Source of the DNA: Trachipleistophora hominis
Taxonomy: Eukaryota; Microsporidia; Pleistophoridae
Reading direction: 5' to 3'
Assembly (NCBI GenBank): GCA_000316135.1
Contig: JH993875.1
Span: 24,834 to 36,819, forward strand
Length of the DNA: 11,986 nucleotides
A program made the translations under genes and the position numbers. The notes below the pieces were generated by a model. The model saw nothing but the letters and a program-made list of their open reading frames with translations, ran no database searches and was not told the origin of the DNA. Positions 9,126 to 11,986 of this stretch are shown here, piece by piece. Position 1 is the first letter of the stretch; each line of letters begins with the position of its first letter.

Positions 9126-9443
9126 AAGATCATATAACACCATTCACCTCTTTCAACCACATCATAAGCCGTATTGCCGTCAAACATCCTACCACGATAC
9201 ATTAGTTTATTTATAAAATGTTATAAAGGTACAAGGAGTAGGATAAAATATTACCACAAAATTACAAAAAAATCATTAATGAGATTACAACCTGTTACAA
9301 AAATTAAAATAATAAAATTTTACAAAATTTTTTAATAAGATCAGAATAAGAACATAACAAGATCATAAAAAGATCACAATAGGTTTGTTATTATCATACA
9401 GTCATATCATAACAAAATTATAATAAAATCCTACAACAAGATC
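9126..9443 (+). repeat. Decayed AAGATC-type repeat relatives
   Basis: AAGATC recurs at 9126, 9337, 9359, 9370 and 9438, usually followed by A/G-TAA or CA-AA, matching the AAGATCGTAAATCAGAACAA core of the 45-bp array upstream. The copy at 9126 is followed at 9153-9160 by TCAACCAC, the same word that ends the 45-bp unit, only a few bases out of register. I infer that much of this stretch, including the upstream flank of the RNase H2 gene, derives from the same repeat by decay. The motif is short and AT-biased, so the outer boundaries are uncertain. Confidence 0.4.
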
Positions 9444-9464
9444 GTAACAAAATACCAATTTTTA

Positions 9465-9470
9465 CCTCCC
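9465..9470 (+). promoter_or_regulatory. C-rich start-proximal motif CCTCCC
   Basis: CCTCCC directly abuts the ATG of the RNase H2 gene and is conspicuous in an AT-rich flank. Microsporidian genes characteristically carry CCC- or GGG-like signals within a few bases upstream of the start codon, so this supports both the chosen start and the lineage. The two other genes have weaker versions (AGCCT and AGCCGC). Confidence 0.5.
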
Positions 9471-10715
9471 ATGAAAAAACTGCACATCACCAAGAAAAGA
9501 AGCAACACCAAGTCTAAGAACACGTACGCCATTAAAACACACACAGCCACTGATACACGTGTTATAGGAGATAAAATTTTTACGCCACGTGCAGATGATA
9601 ATCCGAGTGTGAACAAAAATATTTTATGTGCGAATGTTAAATGTACGGGCACTCGAATTGTGATAGGGATAGATGAGGCAGGACGTGGGCCGGTATTAGG
9701 GTATTTGGTGTATGCTGCGCTGCTTGTTAATGAGGATGATGCAACGAGTACGAGTGATTATGTAAGTGTTAGAACGGATGAAGCAAGAGTTGAGACAGAA
9801 GTTGGACCAGAGACAGGAGCTGGAACAGGAGCTGGAACAAAGACAAGAGTTGGAACAGGAGCTGGAACAAAGACAAGAGTTGGAACAGGAGCTGGAACAG
9901 GAGCTGGAACAAAGACAAGAGCTGGAACAGAGACAGGAGTTGGGACAGAGACAGGAGTTGGGACAGGAACTAGAACAGAAATAAAAGGAAATAAGACAAA
10001 AGGAACAGAAACCAAGACAAGACCTACAAAAGAACCAAACGTTAACAAAGTCACCAATACAATGTCAACCCACAAAGAAACAATAAGAATGTGTGACAGC
10101 AAACAACTCCTACCAAAACAAAGAGAATCAATCTACGAGCAGATAATAACCACACATTCCTACGTATGGTATGCCTTGCACCCGCAATACATCAGTACAG
10201 AAATGGACAGGCGCAATCTTAACGATATCAGCATAAGCGCAGTCATCCACATCCTAACCACAATCCTTAATGCACTAGACCAGCCAAACAGCAATACCAA
10301 CCAGCCAAACAGCAATACCAAACCATCACGTAAAGATAATCAGACCAGAGCAGCACACACAATAACCAAGGTGTATGTAGATGCGCTGGGCAGTACAAAT
10401 AAATATGAGCACATTCTACGGCAGCATTTTCCGCATATTCCCTTTGTGGTTGAATATAAGGCGGATAGTACGTATCGATGCGTAGGTGGTGCTAGTATAG
10501 TTGCCAAGGTTGTGCGTGATGATCTTTTGAGACGGTTTAGTGTGCAGTGTGGTTCGGGGTACCCCTCAGATTGGCGTACTGTTGGGTGGTTGAGCACTAA
10601 CCGGGAGAGTGAGATGGTGCGATTTAAATGGGCGGGTGTTAAAAGAGAGCAGGAGAGTAGAACGAGTGCAAGGGTACATGGTAAGTACAGCACGTTGCAT
10701 TTTTGTGATTATTAA
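9471..10715 (+). CDS. RNASEH2A: Ribonuclease H2 catalytic subunit A with low-complexity insertions
   Basis: The 414-residue product is a eukaryotic-type RNase HII/H2A. It cuts the RNA strand of RNA-DNA hybrids and nicks at single ribonucleotides in nuclear DNA. GIDEAGRGPVLGYLVY (66-81) holds D68, E69 and the GRG substrate motif; CDSK (208-211) holds D209; VYVDALG (301-307) holds D304; YKADS (329-333) holds D332. The 28-residue gap between the last two matches human D141 and D169. GSGYPSD (361-367) carries the ribonucleotide-sensing Tyr364, and VRFKW (383-387) ends the core. D68 to D209 is 141 residues against 33 in human, so about 108 extra residues (roughly 88-205) are inserted, mostly Gly-Ala-Gly-Thr and Lys-Thr-Arg repeats. 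A second insert (about 269-297) contains a tandem QPNSNTN. The N-terminus is extended by about 34 basic residues that could aid nuclear import. The start is the only upstream Met and follows CCTCCC. All catalytic residues are kept, so it is probably active if the insertions loop out. Confidence 0.95.
   Translation: MKKLHITKKRSNTKSKNTYAIKTHTATDTRVIGDKIFTPRADDNPSVNKNILCANVKCTGTRIVIGIDEAGRGPVLGYLVYAALLVNEDDATSTSDYVSVRTDEARVETEVGPETGAGTGAGTKTRVGTGAGTKTRVGTGAGTGAGTKTRAGTETGVGTETGVGTGTRTEIKGNKTKGTETKTRPTKEPNVNKVTNTMSTHKETIRMCDSKQLLPKQRESIYEQIITTHSYVWYALHPQYISTEMDRRNLNDISISAVIHILTTILNALDQPNSNTNQPNSNTKPSRKDNQTRAAHTITKVYVDALGSTNKYEHILRQHFPHIPFVVEYKADSTYRCVGGASIVAKVVRDDLLRRFSVQCGSGYPSDWRTVGWLSTNRESEMVRFKWAGVKREQESRTSARVHGKYSTLHFCDY
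9792..9971 (+). repeat. Purine-rich in-frame minisatellite within the RNase H2A gene
   Basis: The array is built from two modules, GGAGCTGGAACA (12 bp, read GAGT) and AAGACAAGAGTTGGAACA or GAGACAGGAGTTGGGACA (18 bp, read KTRVGT or ETGVGT). A 30-bp compound unit is repeated exactly at 9840-9869 and 9870-9899, and an 18-bp unit is exactly repeated at 9930-9947 and 9948-9965. All modules are multiples of 6, so changes in copy number keep the reading frame. The + strand is almost all purines except for regular single C and T positions. The exact copies show recent expansion. Confidence 0.93.
10280..10321 (+). repeat. 21-bp exact tandem duplication in the RNase H2A gene
   Basis: Two identical 21-base copies (10280-10300 and 10301-10321) encode the duplicated QPNSNTN. 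They lie in the second, smaller insertion between the DSK motif and the VYVDALG motif of the catalytic domain. The identity of the copies suggests a recent replication-slippage event that kept frame. Confidence 0.9.
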
Positions 10716-10751
10716 GGACATTTTAATTCTATTGAAGTATAACTAATAATT

Positions 10752-10824
10752 ATTATGATAGTTTTAATTAAGGATAGACCCCCTTATGACAGACCAGTCT
10801 TACAAATTATGGTAGTTTTAACTA
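10752..10824 (+). repeat. Pair of 19-base direct repeats
   Basis: ATTATGATAGTTTTAATTA (10752-10770) and ATTATGGTAGTTTTAACTA (10806-10824) differ at two positions and are 54 bases apart. The second copy overlaps the left end of the palindrome described next and includes GTAGTT-TT-AACTAC, itself a small hairpin. They lie 37 and 91 bases beyond the RNase H2 stop, so they could be part of its 3' end region. Confidence 0.6.
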
Positions 10825-10924
10825 CAATAGCTTAGTTATAATAATATTTTTATTAACAATACAACGTATTACTAATAAAAATATTATTACACCAATACAA
10901 TTATTATGTAATAGCTATACTACC
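10811..10924. repeat. 114-bp imperfect palindrome with 17-bp perfect arms
   Basis: The core pairs TAATAATATTTTTATTA (10839-10855) with its exact complement at 10873-10889. Inside, after a two-base mismatch, AATAC (10858-10862) pairs with GTATT (10866-10870) around a 3-base loop. Farther out, GGTAGT (10811-10816) and ATAGCT (10827-10832) are matched by AGCTAT (10913-10918) and ACTACC (10919-10924), with an extra 10 or so bases on the left arm. It could be a MITE-like element, a replication or recombination hairpin, or a transcription end structure. No flanking target duplication is evident. Confidence 0.8.
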
Positions 10925-11256
10925 CTGCTTATAAAACATACATCATAATATTATCTTCATTTCTCTTACTCTGCTTATTTCTACGTAGTTCTTTAATAAT
11001 GCCGTTCCTGGTCAGCAGTACCTCTTCCTATAATTCGTTGGAAAGGAATGTTAAACAATTGCAGAACATAAGAATTAAACAACAACATATAACCTATCAA
11101 CATATAACTTAACAATAGTAACGAAAAGATGAGATAATATTTCTTTATTCCTGTAGAACTGACCAATCAGCCTGCAAGCTGTCCTTTCACTAGTAATGAT
11201 GTTATTCTTAGTGAACGGTATTATCCTTTATTACCTACAGTATTCTTTTACTATCC

Positions 11257-11371
11257 TTACTATGCATTAACTGTTAGTGTTATTACTATGCATTAACAGT
11301 TGCTGTTCTTACTATGCATTAATTACTATCCTTACTATGCATTAACAGTTAGTGTTCTTACTATGCATTAA
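11257..11371 (+). repeat. 26-bp tandem array with TTACTATGCATTAA core
   Basis: The 14-base core is exact at 11257, 11283, 11309, 11332 and 11358, so the spacings are 26, 26, 23 and 26. Between cores the sequence is a variant of CAGTTAGTGTTC or TTACTATCC. Each core is centred on the palindrome ATGCAT. Weaker copies extend to both sides (CTTTTACTATCC near 11245 and TTACTGTTCTTA near 11373). The identity of the cores against looser spacers could mean selection on the core or recent homogenisation. Confidence 0.92.
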
Positions 11372-11818
11372 TTACTGTTCTTATCTTTACACGATAACTC
11401 TTATCATTATCTACACACTCTCTCATAACTCCCATCTTTATTATCATTCTCTACCAAATCAATCCTTAACAAGTACAAATAGGGCATAATACACGTACAG
11501 TACCAAAAAGTATCAAACACGTAATTAAATCTAAAAATGCACCCTTTCCTTGTGATAGGTCCCTTTTAAGATTTATATTTTTTATTTGATAATGCGCATA
11601 AAAAGATAAAAATTTTTAAGTGATTTTATCACCAAAATATGAAAGAGAGATAATAGCGGTATACTGGTTCGTTATAGAACTATAAACAATTAATATCACC
11701 TCGTATGATAGAGTTGTTAAATTTATTAGTCTTTTAATTTAACCACGTCATATCAATAGGAGTTAAATCATCCTCATTACGCATTAAATTATTATTTGTG
11801 TGGTCAAATATTTATTAA

Positions 11819-11986
11819 TTCTAATCTTAATCTTCTAATCTTAATCTACTAATCTTAATCTTCTAATCATAATTCTAATATTAGTCTTAATTTACTAATC
11901 TTAGTCTAAGTTTTAATTCTAATCTTAATCTATTAAGCCAATCCTAATCTACTAACCATTTTCTAAGCCAATCCTAATCTACTAAT
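11819..11986 (+). repeat. G-poor 14-bp tandem array, open at the window edge
   Basis: Units TTCTAATCTTAATC occur at 11819-11832 and 11833-11846, with TACTAATCTTAATC at 11847-11860. Degenerate copies follow (11861, 11873, 11893) and a good copy lies at 11917-11930. From 11934 a 30-bp unit that starts TAAGCCAATCCTAATC is repeated at 11964 and cut off by the edge. The + strand has almost no G. On the complementary strand it reads as TTAG-, GATTA- and TTAGGATTGG-like words, loosely like a degenerate telomeric repeat. The window may end here because an assembly could not pass the array. Confidence 0.85.

Larger units (their letters stand above)
7297..9470. other. 2.2 kb divergent spacer with repeats and a GC-richer middle
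   Basis: This lies between two divergently transcribed genes and so holds both promoters. From about 7780 to 8460 the composition is less AT-rich than the surroundings. Short frames occur there: 7832-8032 (+, 66 residues, hydrophobic then basic) and 8266-8448 (-, 60 residues). None shows a recognisable motif. A related pair, AGGTGC-ACCGC-ATCCGATATGT at 7805-7826 and a 17-base version lacking the middle five bases at 8620-8636, suggests dispersed repeat debris. A loose 39-bp tandem copy occurs around CGTATAAA at 8054 and 8093. From about 8745 to the start of the RNase H2 gene the DNA is dominated by a 45-bp repeat and its decayed relatives. Confidence 0.6.
10716..11986. other. Gene-free right end rich in repeats
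   Basis: No reading frame of note occurs after the RNase H2 stop. The stretch holds a pair of 19-base direct repeats (10752, 10806), a 114-bp imperfect palindrome (10811-10924), a 15-bp-period pair of CAACATATAAC (11083-11093 and 11098-11108), a 26-bp array (11257-11371) and a 14-bp/30-bp array that reaches the window edge. Between 11380 and 11818 I see only AT-rich single-copy DNA. The pile-up of unrelated arrays resembles subtelomeric or pericentromeric DNA, though this is inference. Confidence 0.65.

Noticed and set aside
10340..10693. 117-residue minus-strand frame opposite the RNase H2 gene.
   Set aside because: It lies opposite the conserved catalytic motifs and shows no domain of its own; it is an antisense shadow.
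11655..11690. GGTTCGTTATAGAAC, resembling a tRNA B box.
   Set aside because: It is a small GTTC/GAAC hairpin; no A box or cloverleaf surrounds it.

Overview
The window looks like nuclear DNA of a microsporidian, or a similarly reduced fungal relative. It holds only three convincing protein genes in about 12 kb. All three are intron-free and start very close to plausible core signals. They stand out as patches of more balanced base composition in very AT-rich spacer. The clearest pointer is a hexokinase-family protein that begins with a cleavable-looking signal peptide, a trait described for microsporidian hexokinases thought to be exported into the host cell. The wide spacers suggest one of the looser, repeat-bearing microsporidian genomes rather than a compact Encephalitozoon-type genome. 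The species cannot be fixed from sequence alone.

Layout: 1-1952 is gene-poor AT-rich DNA ending in a TATA-like box. 1953-3287 (+) is the secreted hexokinase-like protein. 3288-6369 is a 3.1 kb gene-free stretch with a GC-richer islet near 4083-4176 and several short palindromes. 6370-7296 (-) is a 308-residue acidic protein with a C-terminal C2H2 zinc finger, convergent with the hexokinase gene. 7297-9470 is the divergent spacer between the zinc-finger gene and the last gene. It carries a 45-bp tandem repeat and decayed relatives of it that run almost to the next start codon. 9471-10715 (+) is the catalytic subunit of ribonuclease H2, interrupted inside its catalytic domain by a purine-rich minisatellite of about 180 bp and a smaller 21-bp duplication. 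10716-11986 holds no gene but contains a long hairpin, a 26-bp array around TTACTATGCATTAA, and a G-poor 14-bp/30-bp array that runs off the right edge. These arrays may be subtelomeric or mark a contig end.

The three genes do not form a pathway. One probably acts on host sugar outside the parasite cell, one is probably a nuclear DNA-binding regulator, and one removes ribonucleotides and RNA from DNA. No tRNA, rRNA, CRISPR array or intact transposon was found. The most unusual biology visible is the minisatellite that has expanded within an essential-looking enzyme fold, the altered active-site motifs in the secreted hexokinase, and the crowd of unrelated tandem repeats in the right-hand 3.3 kb.
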